From: JAKZVK01 sp965248255
Lineage (GTDB): Bacteria > Acidobacteriota > Terriglobia > Bryobacterales > UBA6623
Direction of reading: 5' to 3'
Length of the DNA: 64,000 nt
NCBI GenBank assembly: GCA_965248255.1
Contig: CBDFIW010000002.1
Location: forward strand, 310,001 to 374,000
In this document: piece after piece, positions 26,583 through 35,973 of the stretch
Position numbering within the stretch: position 1 is the first letter of the stretch
Layout of the letters: each line of letters opens with the position of its first letter
Translations under genes and position numbers: made by a program
Notes under the pieces: generated by a model
Database searches by the model: none
The model's input: only the letters and a program-made list of their open reading frames with translations
What the model was told of the DNA's origin: nothing

Positions 26583-27392
26583 TCAGGCCGCGCCGTCGAG
26601 CCTCAACCCAGCCTTCAGTTGCGCGGCGAGATCTTCGAGCCGTGCGGCCAAGTCGGGCGCGGCTCGATGTTCTTCGATGACTCGCATGAACGCGCTTCCC
26701 ACCACCGCTCCGTCGGCATACGGCGCCAGCGCACGCATATGCTCGGGTTTCGACAGCCCGAAGCCCACCGCCAGCGGCAATGACGTCACGCGGCGCGTGC
26801 GTTCGATCAGCGCGACGGCTTGATCGGAGACCGAATCGCGTTCGCCCGTGACCCCTGCCCTCGAAACAAGATATACGAAACCGGCACTCGATTGCGACAG
26901 TTTTTCGAGGCGGCCGTCGGGCGTGGTCTGCGAGACGAGAAAGACCGGGTCGAGACCGTGCCTGCGCATCTCTACTAGGTAAGGTCCGGCTTCCTCGATG
27001 TTGAGGTCGGTCAACAATGCTCCGTCGGCGCCGGCTGCGGCGGCATCCGCCGTAAACGTGTCAAAGCCGTATCGCAGAATCGGGTTGAGGTAACTGAATA
27101 CGATGATCGGAATTTCCGACCGGGCGCGGAGGTTCTTGAGGATTCCAAGCACCTTGTGGAGAGTCGTCCCCGCTTCGAGCGCCCGCTCACCCGCCTTCTG
27201 AATCACCGGCCCGTCGGCGATGGGGTCGGAAAACGGCACGCCCAGCTCGATGATGTCCACACCACCCTGTTCAAGCGCCAGGACCAGTTCGACGGTGCGG
27301 TCCGGGCTGGGGTCGCCGGCGGTAATGTAGGCAATCAGAGCGCGGGTATTCTCTTGCCGAAGGCGCTCGAAAGTGGTGGTGATACGGCTCAG
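26583..27392 (-). CDS. trpA: Tryptophan synthase alpha chain, apparent CTG start
   Basis: Cleaves indole-3-glycerol phosphate to indole, which channels to TrpB. No ATG, GTG or TTG exists in frame near the N-terminus; the first would be GTG 27260, which would delete the first beta strand. Starting at CTG 27392, 5 nt after the trpB stop, the protein is 269 aa. It begins (M)SRITTTFERLRQENTRALIA, and the catalytic residues fall exactly at the classical positions Glu49 (DIIELGVPFSDP) and Asp60. Other motifs: LLTDLNIEEAGPY, FVYLVSRAGVTGER and VGFGLSKPEH. Probably translationally coupled to trpB. Confidence 0.92.
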   Translation of the reverse strand: MSRITTTFERLRQENTRALIAYITAGDPSPDRTVELVLALEQGGVDIIELGVPFSDPIADGPVIQKAGERALEAGTTLHKVLGILKNLRARSEIPIIVFSYLNPILRYGFDTFTADAAAAGADGALLTDLNIEEAGPYLVEMRRHGLDPVFLVSQTTPDGRLEKLSQSSAGFVYLVSRAGVTGERDSVSDQAVALIERTRRVTSLPLAVGFGLSKPEHMRALAPYADGAVVGSAFMRVIEEHRAAPDLAARLEDLAAQLKAGLRLDGAA

Positions 27393-27397
27393 TTTGT

Positions 27398-28606
<1,209 letters not shown>

Positions 28607-28608
28607 CG

Positions 28609-29271
28609 TTATTTCGCTTCGGCCGGTGGGGCTCTCCGCGCGGCTTCCCGGGCCGCTTCCCGGGCCGCTTCGACGTATCTTCGCACCTTATCATGATCCT
28701 TGAGGCCGGGTCCGCGCTCGAGCTTCGAGCTGGCATCCACGCCGAAGGGTTGTGCACGGCGAATGGCCTCGCCGACGTTGTCCGCATCCAGCCCGCCGGC
28801 CACGATCACACGGCCGTAGCGCCTGACATCGACGGCGCGCGACCAAGGGAAAATCTGTCCCGTTCCGCCGTAGAGGCCGTCACCCGCCGTGTCGAGAAAG
28901 AACGCCTCACAAGAAAACGCGGCCGCCTCCGCCGGCTGGAAATCCTCGCCTACACGAAGCACCTTCCACACCCGCAGCGGCGCAACCGCGGCACAGACCT
29001 CGGGCGATTCATCACCGTGAAGCTGCGCCACGTCGAGCCCAGCGTCCCCGGCGATCTTCAAGACAGTCTCGGGCTCTTCGTTGACGAACACCCCCACGCG
29101 AACCACGTCCTTGGGTACGGCAGCGGAAATCCGAGTTGCCGTTGCCGAATCCACATAGCGCGGACTGCCCGGATAGAAGATCATCCCCAGTGCCGAGGCT
29201 CCGTTCTCCGCGGCGAACTGTGCGTCCTCGACGTTGGTGATGCCGCAGACTTTGATGATCTCAAGAGGCAA
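28609..29271 (-). CDS. trpF: Phosphoribosylanthranilate isomerase
   Basis: Amadori rearrangement of N-(5'-phosphoribosyl)anthranilate. 220 aa from TTG 29271, favoured because GAGGGG lies 10 nt upstream and the protein then starts at the first strand (PLEIIKVCGITNVEDAQFAA). TTG 29289 is an alternative. The active-site Cys is in KVCGIT; other motifs are GMIFYPGSPRYVD, VFVNEEPETV, QLHGDESPEVC and VAGGLDADNVGEAI with DASSKLERGPGLKD at the end. The C-terminal tail has a repeated EAAREAA stretch. It overlaps the trpC 3' end by 11-29 nt depending on the start. Confidence 0.93.
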   Translation of the reverse strand: MPLEIIKVCGITNVEDAQFAAENGASALGMIFYPGSPRYVDSATATRISAAVPKDVVRVGVFVNEEPETVLKIAGDAGLDVAQLHGDESPEVCAAVAPLRVWKVLRVGEDFQPAEAAAFSCEAFFLDTAGDGLYGGTGQIFPWSRAVDVRRYGRVIVAGGLDADNVGEAIRRAQPFGVDASSKLERGPGLKDHDKVRRYVEAAREAAREAARRAPPAEAK

Positions 29272-30115
29272 GGTCGCGGGTCCCCTCAATGAGCTTTGCC
29301 AGCGCCCCGCCCGGTTCGGCTTGCTTCATCAAGCTTTCGCCTACCAGGAACGCTTGATAGCCCGCTGCCATGAGCCGCCGAACGTCCGTCGAAGTCCGAA
29401 TCCCGCTTTCACTCACGCGGAGCACATCGTCGGGCATCTGCTCGGCCAAACGCAATGACGTTTCGAGCGAAACCTCAAGCGTCTTCAGGTTGCGGTTGTT
29501 CACGCCGATGATGTCGGCGCCCGCGGCCAGGGCCCGCTCGAGTTCGGTCTCATTATGCACCTCGACGAGCGCGTCCAAGTCCAGCTCGCGAGCCTGAGCG
29601 AGCAGCTCGGTCAGATCGCAGTCCGAGAGCGCCGCCACGATCAGCAGGACGGCATCGGCACCTGAGGCCGCCGCCTGCAATAAGTGATAGCGGTCGAGCG
29701 TGAAGTCCTTTCGCAGGACGGGCAGCTTGACGGCGGCACGGGCCTGCTCGAGATGTTCGAGCGAGCCTTGGAAGAACTGCTTGTCCGTCAGAACCGACAG
29801 CGCGGCCGCCCCGCCCGCCTCGTAACCCTGGGCAATCGCCCCGGGGTCGAATTGCTCGGCGATGACACCCGCCGACGGTGACGCCTTCTTGATCTCGGCG
29901 ATGACCGCCGGACGCCGCATCTCGAGCGCTTCGCGAAAGCTCCTGCGCTCGGCCCGAGGAGCCTCTTCCAGTTGCTCGATGGGCGCCAGCGACCGCTCGG
30001 CGAGCAGCTCCGCCCGCTTGCGGACGACGATCTGGTCGAGCACTGTCAGTTCCGTAGCGTGCACGGAAGTCTTTGAGGACATGGCCTGCAGGGGGGACCT
30101 CCTCATCGTAGCCAC
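29261..30115 (-). CDS. trpC: Indole-3-glycerol phosphate synthase
   Basis: Ring closure to indole-3-glycerol phosphate. Up to 284 aa; ATG 30082 (MSSKTSVHATELTVLDQIV) is an equally plausible start, giving 273 aa. AGGAGG lies ~15 nt before 30082 and no site precedes 30115. Family motifs: VIAEIKKASPSAGVI with the catalytic Lys, ALSVLTDKQFFQGSLEHL, LPVLRKDFTLDRYHLLQA, LVEVHNETELERAL, IGVNNRNLKTLEVSLE and VSESGIRTSTDVRRL. It is the first gene of the trp/aro run; trpE, trpG and trpD are not in the window. Confidence 0.95.
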   Translation of the reverse strand: MATMRRSPLQAMSSKTSVHATELTVLDQIVVRKRAELLAERSLAPIEQLEEAPRAERRSFREALEMRRPAVIAEIKKASPSAGVIAEQFDPGAIAQGYEAGGAAALSVLTDKQFFQGSLEHLEQARAAVKLPVLRKDFTLDRYHLLQAAASGADAVLLIVAALSDCDLTELLAQARELDLDALVEVHNETELERALAAGADIIGVNNRNLKTLEVSLETSLRLAEQMPDDVLRVSESGIRTSTDVRRLMAAGYQAFLVGESLMKQAEPGGALAKLIEGTRDLAS

Positions 30116-30203
30116 CCGCCGAAAGAACCGTCAATGAAGCAGCCGCTACCTCCGCTGCTTGGCGCGAGCCTCAGCACGCGGCCGCGCCGCTGGACACGGC
30201 GTT

Positions 30204-30710
30204 TCACGGCTTGGCCGCTTGATAGACTACGCGGTCACGGCTGAGCCTTTTTACTAGCAATCCGCCGATCGCCCCTAGACCCGCAAAGGTCACGGTGCTC
30301 GCGATCACCAACGGAGCGGCCTCTCCGCTCTCGCCCGAGCCGCCGAAAGCTGCGGCTGCCCATGCCGCACCCGCGCCCGCGCCGGCAGCCGCTCCGTACC
30401 AGGGTGCCCGGCCCTTGGGCCGTCGGATCAAGATCCGTTTCACATCCGCTTTGGCGACGGTCACTTCCTCACCCTTCTGACTTCGCACGGTAATGCTGTT
30501 GGCATCACTGGACAGGAATCCACCTTGCACCTTTTTACCTCGGCCCTTGAACGGCTTGATCGTGACAAGAGAGTGTGAGGGCAGTTTTGAGAGGACAGTC
30601 CAGTCGTCCAACGAGCGCCTGGTCTGCTGTGCCGACTGTAAGGACACTGCGCTCATGATCGCCGCCACCCCAATGGCAATGGCCTTTCTGATCTTGTTTG
30701 CTTTCGTCAT
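30204..30710 (-). CDS. Secreted or membrane protein of unknown function
   Basis: 168 aa from ATG 30710, which has AGGAAAAGGG just upstream; the ORF could be extended to 30764 without support. The N-terminal signal is IRKAIAIGVAAIMSAVSLQS. Then comes a small beta-rich domain (SLVTIKPFKGRGKKVQGGFL, SITVRSQKGEEVTVAKADV) that looks like an Sm-like or barrel fold, then glycine/alanine-rich helices (~110-150) that could be membrane segments. The protein at 32891-33367 has a similar layout, so the two may be distant paralogues. No function is assigned. Confidence 0.65.
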   Translation of the reverse strand: MTKANKIRKAIAIGVAAIMSAVSLQSAQQTRRSLDDWTVLSKLPSHSLVTIKPFKGRGKKVQGGFLSSDANSITVRSQKGEEVTVAKADVKRILIRRPKGRAPWYGAAAGAGAGAAWAAAAFGGSGESGEAAPLVIASTVTFAGLGAIGGLLVKRLSRDRVVYQAAKP

Positions 30711-30904
30711 TCCCTTTTCCTCCTCAGCGGCGGCACGCGCCGCCTTCTCCCGACTCGAAAGCACTCCTCAACCCGTTCGTTGAATGAGCAGCAAAGCTAT
30801 TGAAGAAAAGACCGTTAGCAGTTGGAATGGTTGCTGCAGCACGGGGTCTACCCCGGAAGGTCCTGCTGACAGGTGTCAGTTCGTGATGGCGGACTAAGAA
30901 CAGC

Positions 30905-32227
30905 TTGGCGGATGACTGCGATCTTCTACAATCGAACGAAGCCGCGACCTTGCGGCCGGCAAATCCCCGCCGGACAACCCGATCGCCTTCCATGCCGGAA
31001 GCCTCCAGCCCCACCGAAGACGCCGACTGGCAAGCCCGACTAGAGGATCAGGCGCACACGGGTTGGGACGTGGCGGTCGTAGGCGCGGGCCCTGCCGGAT
31101 CCCTCGCGGCGAGAGAGCTGGCAAACCGCGGCCATCGGGTTCTGCTGCTCGACAAGTATCGGTTCCCGCGGGACAAAGTCTGCGGTGATGCGTTGATCCC
31201 GGACGCAATCGACGCGCTCCGTAGAGCGCAACTCTACCAACGCATTCGCAGTTGCGCTCACGAAGTTCGCCGAGCTTCGGTGTTCAGCCCTTCGCAGATT
31301 CAGGTGTCCATACCGGGCGAGTTTCTCACTCTCAAGAGACGTGTTTTTGATTCGCTGATGGCGCAGGCTGCGGTTGAGGCTGGCGCCGTATTCTGCGAAG
31401 GCGCCGTCACGGCGATTGAGCCTCAGGGAGGCTCTACTGTTCGACTCCGTGTACAGGGGCTGGGAAAGGCCTACGAAGCTCGTTTCGTTGTCATCGCAAC
31501 CGGAGCCAAGGTTGGGCTGCTAGGTCAGCTCGGGATGCTGACAAGGCCGGAGCCCAGCGCGCTCGCCCTTCGCTGTTACATCTCTTCGGACATCGACATC
31601 GACCATCTGATGATTTCTTACGATCGATCCGTCCTGCCGGGCTACGCCTGGATCTTCCCGTTGGGGAGCCAGGAGTACAACGTGGGGTGCGGCGTTTTCT
31701 ATCAGAATCCCAGGCAGAGGCGGGTCAACCTGCACACGATGTTCGACCGCTTTCTCAATAGCTTCCCGCCAGCAAGAGAGCTGATGCGATCGAAACGGCA
31801 CATGACTCCCGTGCGCGGCGCCCCACTGCGATGCGATCTCACCGGCTCGGAGGTTCTCGGTAACGGCAGGATTCTCGCGATCGGCGAGAGTATCGGTGCC
31901 ACCTTCCCCTACACCGGAGAGGGTATCGGGAAGGCGATGGAAACCGGCGAACTGGCAGCCGAGGCCATCGATCAGACACTCAAGTCCGGCGACTTCGAGT
32001 CCCTCCGCGAGTTTCCGGCTCGGTTGAAACTCGATCTGCTGCCTCGCTATCGGGCTTACGCGACGGCGCAGCGGTGGCTGTCACGCTCATGGCTCAACGA
32101 CCTCGTGGCGTGGCGAGCGTCGAGAAGCCCCTACCTGCGAGAGGCCATGGCAAGAATCGTCGCGGAGACCGGTGACTCGAACGACGTTTTCTCGTTGAGA
32201 GGACTGTGGAGGTCGATGTGGAGCTAA
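30905..32227 (+). CDS. Geranylgeranyl-reductase-family FAD-dependent oxidoreductase
   Basis: Up to 440 aa; an ATG at 30992 would give 411 aa beginning MPEASSPTEDADW and is likely. FAD-binding GxGxxG is in WDVAVVGAGPAGSLAARELA. The family motif YRFPRDKVCGDALIPDAIDAL, with the conserved CGD, comes next. The middle strand is FVVIATGAKVGLLG and the second FAD motif RILAIGESIGATFPYTGEGI. The family reduces isoprenoid chains of quinones, lipids or chlorophyll, or halogenates/hydroxylates aromatics. The C-terminal helix (SRSWLNDLVAWRASRSPYLR) may contact the membrane. It is divergent from the gene at 30204; the substrate is unknown. Confidence 0.85.
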   Translation: MADDCDLLQSNEAATLRPANPRRTTRSPSMPEASSPTEDADWQARLEDQAHTGWDVAVVGAGPAGSLAARELANRGHRVLLLDKYRFPRDKVCGDALIPDAIDALRRAQLYQRIRSCAHEVRRASVFSPSQIQVSIPGEFLTLKRRVFDSLMAQAAVEAGAVFCEGAVTAIEPQGGSTVRLRVQGLGKAYEARFVVIATGAKVGLLGQLGMLTRPEPSALALRCYISSDIDIDHLMISYDRSVLPGYAWIFPLGSQEYNVGCGVFYQNPRQRRVNLHTMFDRFLNSFPPARELMRSKRHMTPVRGAPLRCDLTGSEVLGNGRILAIGESIGATFPYTGEGIGKAMETGELAAEAIDQTLKSGDFESLREFPARLKLDLLPRYRAYATAQRWLSRSWLNDLVAWRASRSPYLREAMARIVAETGDSNDVFSLRGLWRSMWS

Positions 32228-32252
32228 GGCCGAAGGTACAAACAGAGGACGA

Positions 32253-32894
32253 CTAACGATTCCTCGGTGACGCCATACCAGGCTTCTCTCCGGCCGCCCG
32301 GTAGGCGGAGACGAGCTGCTTGGCCACCTTTTCCGCCACGTCGGCGGCAGCGCCCCGGTACTTCGCGCCGGAACTCTCCTCGGTGGTCGACCAGATCACC
32401 TCGCCGTTCTTGAGCACGAGTCGAACGGCCGCACCCGCTTCGTGCTTGTGCTCTCGGCGAAGAGTGCCCTCCCTCTCGGCGATACCGAAGGACCCGGAAT
32501 CGAAACGCGAATCGCCCGGGTCGCGGCGGCTCCGCGAGGAGGACCCGCGCACGTTGACCGCTTCTTGGTCGCGCAGATAGTCGGTGTAGACCAGATCATT
32601 GGCCGAACCGCGCAGAAAGGCGTCGGCGCGCGCTTCGTCTTCGGTGATGACGAAGAGGCCCGTGCGTTGGACGCTTCCGATGATCATGTCGCGGATGCGC
32701 GTTGCGGCGAGGCCGCCGTTGAGCTCATCCACGTAGATCGAGGTCACCGACAACAGCTTGGCTCCCTGGTTCCCAGCCGGCGGGGCCGGCGCCTCCGATG
32801 CCGGGAGACCGCTTAGACAGAAACCCAAGGCCAACAGCCGCAGACCCCCAGTGATACGCGGGGCGCAGGTGGGAATTGTCATCGTCAGCCTCAT
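32253..32894 (-). CDS. Secreted protein resembling CsgG/LpoB-type domains
   Basis: 213 aa with a signal sequence (LRLLALGFCLSGLPASEAPA; one Cys but not a clean lipobox). The mature part has SVTSIYVDELNGGLAATRIR, then a helix-strand pattern ending in GLFVITEDEARADAFLRGSA and VRLVLKNGEVIWSTTEESSG. The alternation, with 'DMIIGSVQRTGLFVITEDEA', resembles the anticodon-binding-like fold of CsgG/LpoB proteins, which is inference. Its ATG overlaps the upstream gene's TGA (ATGA), so the pair is an operon. An internal Ser/Arg-rich stretch (~115-135) is probably disordered. Confidence 0.65.
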   Translation of the reverse strand: MRLTMTIPTCAPRITGGLRLLALGFCLSGLPASEAPAPPAGNQGAKLLSVTSIYVDELNGGLAATRIRDMIIGSVQRTGLFVITEDEARADAFLRGSANDLVYTDYLRDQEAVNVRGSSSRSRRDPGDSRFDSGSFGIAEREGTLRREHKHEAGAAVRLVLKNGEVIWSTTEESSGAKYRGAAADVAEKVAKQLVSAYRAAGEKPGMASPRNR

Positions 32895-33367
32895 CGATCC
32901 GTTGCCTCGCGGGAGGCCTCGTCCTGGTAGTCGATCGCCAACCCCGTGCGCGCTTCGAGCCCGGCAAGGGTGATTCGAACAATCTTCTTGCCCAGCTCGA
33001 AGACGACCGCTTGCTGACCACCTTCCTCGTCCAGGAAGCTGATGGTCAGGTAGTGCTTACGCTTTTTCGAAAGGAGGAGGGCCGGGGTAAAGGCGATCGC
33101 CAGCCCTAGACGGCGACCCGCCTTTTGTCCGTATTCGAGCGAGTTGATCCGTTGGTAGGGGATTCGAAAGATCCCCGACCGATACTGGAACACGAAATGA
33201 TCCCGCTCCGCGGTGTTGACCGTGCCGGTTGTCTCAGGTGCGGGCTCGGAGAGCGTCCCGCCACGGTAAACAGCTTTTTTGCTGGGGATACCAGCCAGCA
33301 AGGCCGGCGAACTGGCATTCGCGAGCGAGAAGACCGCGAAGAAGGACAGAACCTTTCTGCGATGCAT
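32891..33367 (-). CDS. Secreted protein of unknown function
   Basis: 158 aa from ATG 33367; the in-frame upstream extension to 33571 is rejected because this ATG gives a clean signal peptide (MHRRKVLSFFAVFSLANASS). The mature part is a small beta domain: GGTLSEPAPETTGTVNTAER, FQYRSGIFRIPYQRINSLEY and HYLTISFLDEEGGQQAVVFE, ending in a charged tail. The spacing of strands suggests a PH-like or Sm-like barrel, but no family was recognised. Its stop overlaps the start of the CsgG/LpoB-like gene by 4 nt. Confidence 0.65.
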   Translation of the reverse strand: MHRRKVLSFFAVFSLANASSPALLAGIPSKKAVYRGGTLSEPAPETTGTVNTAERDHFVFQYRSGIFRIPYQRINSLEYGQKAGRRLGLAIAFTPALLLSKKRKHYLTISFLDEEGGQQAVVFELGKKIVRITLAGLEARTGLAIDYQDEASREATDR

Positions 33368-33589
33368 CTCGATTGGATGGGTCTGTCGACTGGGTCCATT
33401 ATCGCAAAACCTCCGCTGCCACGCCAGCGGCCCGGGTAGAGGCGGTAGAGGCTGGTAGAGGCTGTAGGCGATCCTGCCCTCATGCCACGCTGCATGTGCG
33501 GATACGAACAACCGCCCCCCCGCCAGGGTATACAATAGAAAACACTGCACTCGTTCGCGCCGGATCTCCACTCATCGAGGGTAGAACTC

Positions 33590-35377
33590 ATGGGCAGGAC
33601 CATAGCCTCCCTTTGTCTCGGGCTGTTTGTGTTTGGATGGCAGCCGGCGCTTGCCGATCCGATTCTGCGGCTCGTCATTCCGCCGGCGCTGCAACAAACA
33701 AACGGCACCGTACAGCCGGTGTGGATTACACCTGGAACGGACGGACCGGGTGATCTTTTTTTCGAGGCCGTCAACGATGGAGACGGTGCGCTCGCTCCTG
33801 CCGCGAACGGCGGACCGTCGCCGTGGCTTGTACCTGAAGTCACGGGCACAGCCCCCTGTACTTTCGACGGGGGCCGCACCTGTCACGTCGTCGCGGTGCG
33901 TTTCGCCGCGGCCGGCTTGACGCCAGGAACGTTCGAGGGTCAGGTCGAGGTGCGCGACCCGGCCGCCCTGGACGCGCCGCAGCGCCTGAACGTTCGAATC
34001 TTCGTCGGGACGAATGTGCCTGACCGAGTAGATCTGTTTGTGCCCAATGTGGAAGGCACGACCGACACCTTCGAGTTCCAGACGGCCGGCGGCCCCTCGC
34101 CCACGGTGACCACGACTTCGGCCGGTTCGTTCCTCTCGGTGTCATCATCGGGTCTCGGCTCGGTGCAAGACCTCCACAATCACCAGGTGATCGGCACGTT
34201 CCGCCCCGGGGTTTCGGTTGGGGCGAACGAAGGGATGTTCACTGTCGGCGGCTCGAGCTTTGGGCCCGACAATCGAGCGGTCCCCGTGACTCTCACCGTG
34301 ACGGAGGGTCCCATTGCCGACCTAGGGATCGACCAACTCGACTTCTTCACATCCGCAGGAGTAGCTGAGGAGCACGGTGGCGTAGTGCGTAACCTCGTCG
34401 TGAGCAACCGTGGCGGCGGCGACCTCGTCGTGGACAGCGTAGATGTTGAGACCGACACGGGAGGCGACTGGCTTTCCGTGGAAGACTTGGGCGGGAACGT
34501 GTATCGGGCGAAGGCCACGGTTGGCGAGCTGGCCGCCGGAATCTACACCGGAAACCTGCGGTTCAACACGAACGCCGCCAACGCTCCCTGTGTTCTGTTG
34601 GTCGTCTTCATCGTTCGGCCCGCGGGCCCCCCCGAGGCGAACTTCCGCGGCGCCGTGAACGGAGCCAGCTTCAGCGCCGTACAGCCGCTGGGACCCGGCG
34701 CGATTGGAACAGTTTTTGGCGTTCACTTGGCGTCCGCGACTGCCAGCGCCGGTGCGACGCCCTTACCGACGAACCTAGCGGGAGTGAAGGTACTGATCAA
34801 CGGTATCGAGGCGCCGCTTTTCTTCGTCTCTTTCGCCCAGGTCAACTTTCAGGTGCCGTTCGAGATAGGGCTCGGACAGGCCACGATCCGCATCATGAGG
34901 GACGACGCGGTGGGGAACCCCATCACCGCGGCCATTGACGTACGCTCCCCCGGGATCTTCCTTCTGGGCATCGCAGAGTACGGCATCGTCACCAACTTCA
35001 CCCAAGGTAATTTCCCGCTCCCCACGGCTCTCGGCGCGGCGGCCGGCCTTCCTGCGGCGCCAGCGCGTCCGGGGGACGCCATTGTCGTCTGGGCCACGGG
35101 CCTGAGCACCGTGACTCCCGGCGTGGCGAGCGGAGCGGCTGCACCGTTTGACCCGCTCTCTGTGTCTGACGCTATCCCGGATGTGCTTGTCGGTTTCGGC
35201 ATCTTCGGGACGCCTGTGAGGCCTTTCTTCGCCGGCTTGGCGCCCGGCTTCGTGGCTCTGTTCCAGATCAACCTATTCCTGCCCGTTCAGCTCGCTACCA
35301 ACGACCGAATGCCGGTGACGCTCGAGTTCTCTGATGGCCGGCGCAGCAACACGGTGGAAATCGCCGTCGAGCGCTGA
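33590..35377 (+). CDS. Secreted Ig-like repeat protein with Solibacter-type C-terminal domain
   Basis: 595 aa with a signal peptide (IASLCLGLFVFGWQPALADP). Residues ~25-345 are Ig/BACON-like beta domains, seen as two or three rounds of 'xPWLxVxxxxG..F...LxPGxYxGxVxV' (for example GLTPGTFEGQVEVRD and ELAAGIYTGNLRF). Residues ~350-595 match the TIGR03437-like domain: VNGASFSAVQPLGPGAIGTV, then GVKVLINGIEAPLFFVSFAQ, NFQVPFEI, SPGIFLLG and VVWATGLSTVTPG. The same C-terminal domain ends the metalloprotease at 39852-42026. The role is probably extracellular; no enzymatic motif is seen. Confidence 0.85.
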   Translation: MGRTIASLCLGLFVFGWQPALADPILRLVIPPALQQTNGTVQPVWITPGTDGPGDLFFEAVNDGDGALAPAANGGPSPWLVPEVTGTAPCTFDGGRTCHVVAVRFAAAGLTPGTFEGQVEVRDPAALDAPQRLNVRIFVGTNVPDRVDLFVPNVEGTTDTFEFQTAGGPSPTVTTTSAGSFLSVSSSGLGSVQDLHNHQVIGTFRPGVSVGANEGMFTVGGSSFGPDNRAVPVTLTVTEGPIADLGIDQLDFFTSAGVAEEHGGVVRNLVVSNRGGGDLVVDSVDVETDTGGDWLSVEDLGGNVYRAKATVGELAAGIYTGNLRFNTNAANAPCVLLVVFIVRPAGPPEANFRGAVNGASFSAVQPLGPGAIGTVFGVHLASATASAGATPLPTNLAGVKVLINGIEAPLFFVSFAQVNFQVPFEIGLGQATIRIMRDDAVGNPITAAIDVRSPGIFLLGIAEYGIVTNFTQGNFPLPTALGAAAGLPAAPARPGDAIVVWATGLSTVTPGVASGAAAPFDPLSVSDAIPDVLVGFGIFGTPVRPFFAGLAPGFVALFQINLFLPVQLATNDRMPVTLEFSDGRRSNTVEIAVER

Positions 35378-35388
35378 GTGCCTGTCCC

Positions 35389-35810
35389 GACCCTAATCCG
35401 TCCGTAAGCTTGTCGGCGACAGAGGAGCCTAGTCCGCGAAGCGGACGTTTGAAAGTAGCCCACGGCGCAAGCCGTGGGTAGGTGTGGCCAAACGATTTCC
35501 AGCCCCGGCAGGGGCGTTTGAGCCGTTTTCCTGTCGCTGCCTGCCGGCTGGAGGAAAACGAGAAACGGCTGGTTTCTGAAAGCCCCGGGGGGCCTGTGAT
35601 CCTCATCACCCGATGGGTGCCCGAACGGCCATGGTTGAACCGGGGTCTCACTGAACAGGGAGGGCTGCTTCCATTCTCCCTCGCCCCTGCCGGGGCTCCC
35701 TGGTATGGGGGTGCCGCGTTCCCACGGCTTGCGCCGTGGGCTACTTTCAAACGTCCGCTTCGCGGACTAGGTCCCTCGGTTACCCGTACCCTTACGGACG
35801 GATTAGGGTC
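35389..35810. repeat. 422-bp element bounded by perfect 20-bp inverted repeats
   Basis: GACCCTAATCCGTCCGTAAG at 35389-35408 is the exact reverse complement of 35791-35810. Inside, two REP clusters are mirror images. The left cluster (35430-35520) reads CCTAGTCCGCGAAGCGGACG, TTTGAAAGTAGCCCACGGCG and CAAGCCGTGGG, then AGCCCCGGCAGGGGCGTTTG. The right cluster (35688-35775) carries the same modules in the opposite orientation. No credible ORF fills it. It looks like a MITE- or BIME-like unit. A near-copy of the end occurs at 12252-12271. Confidence 0.8.
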
Positions 35811-35973
35811 CCGACGCCCGGGATACAATGAGACCGCCTCCGGTTTTCGGAGTGGCGTGCGGTCTGTGCAGTCCGTTCACGCGGCGCACGAAATCCTGCG
35901 GCGAGTCGCGGCAGCCGGTTTCCGCCTGTCCGGATAATTGTTCGGCTAAGCCCTCTCACAGGAGTAAAACCTA

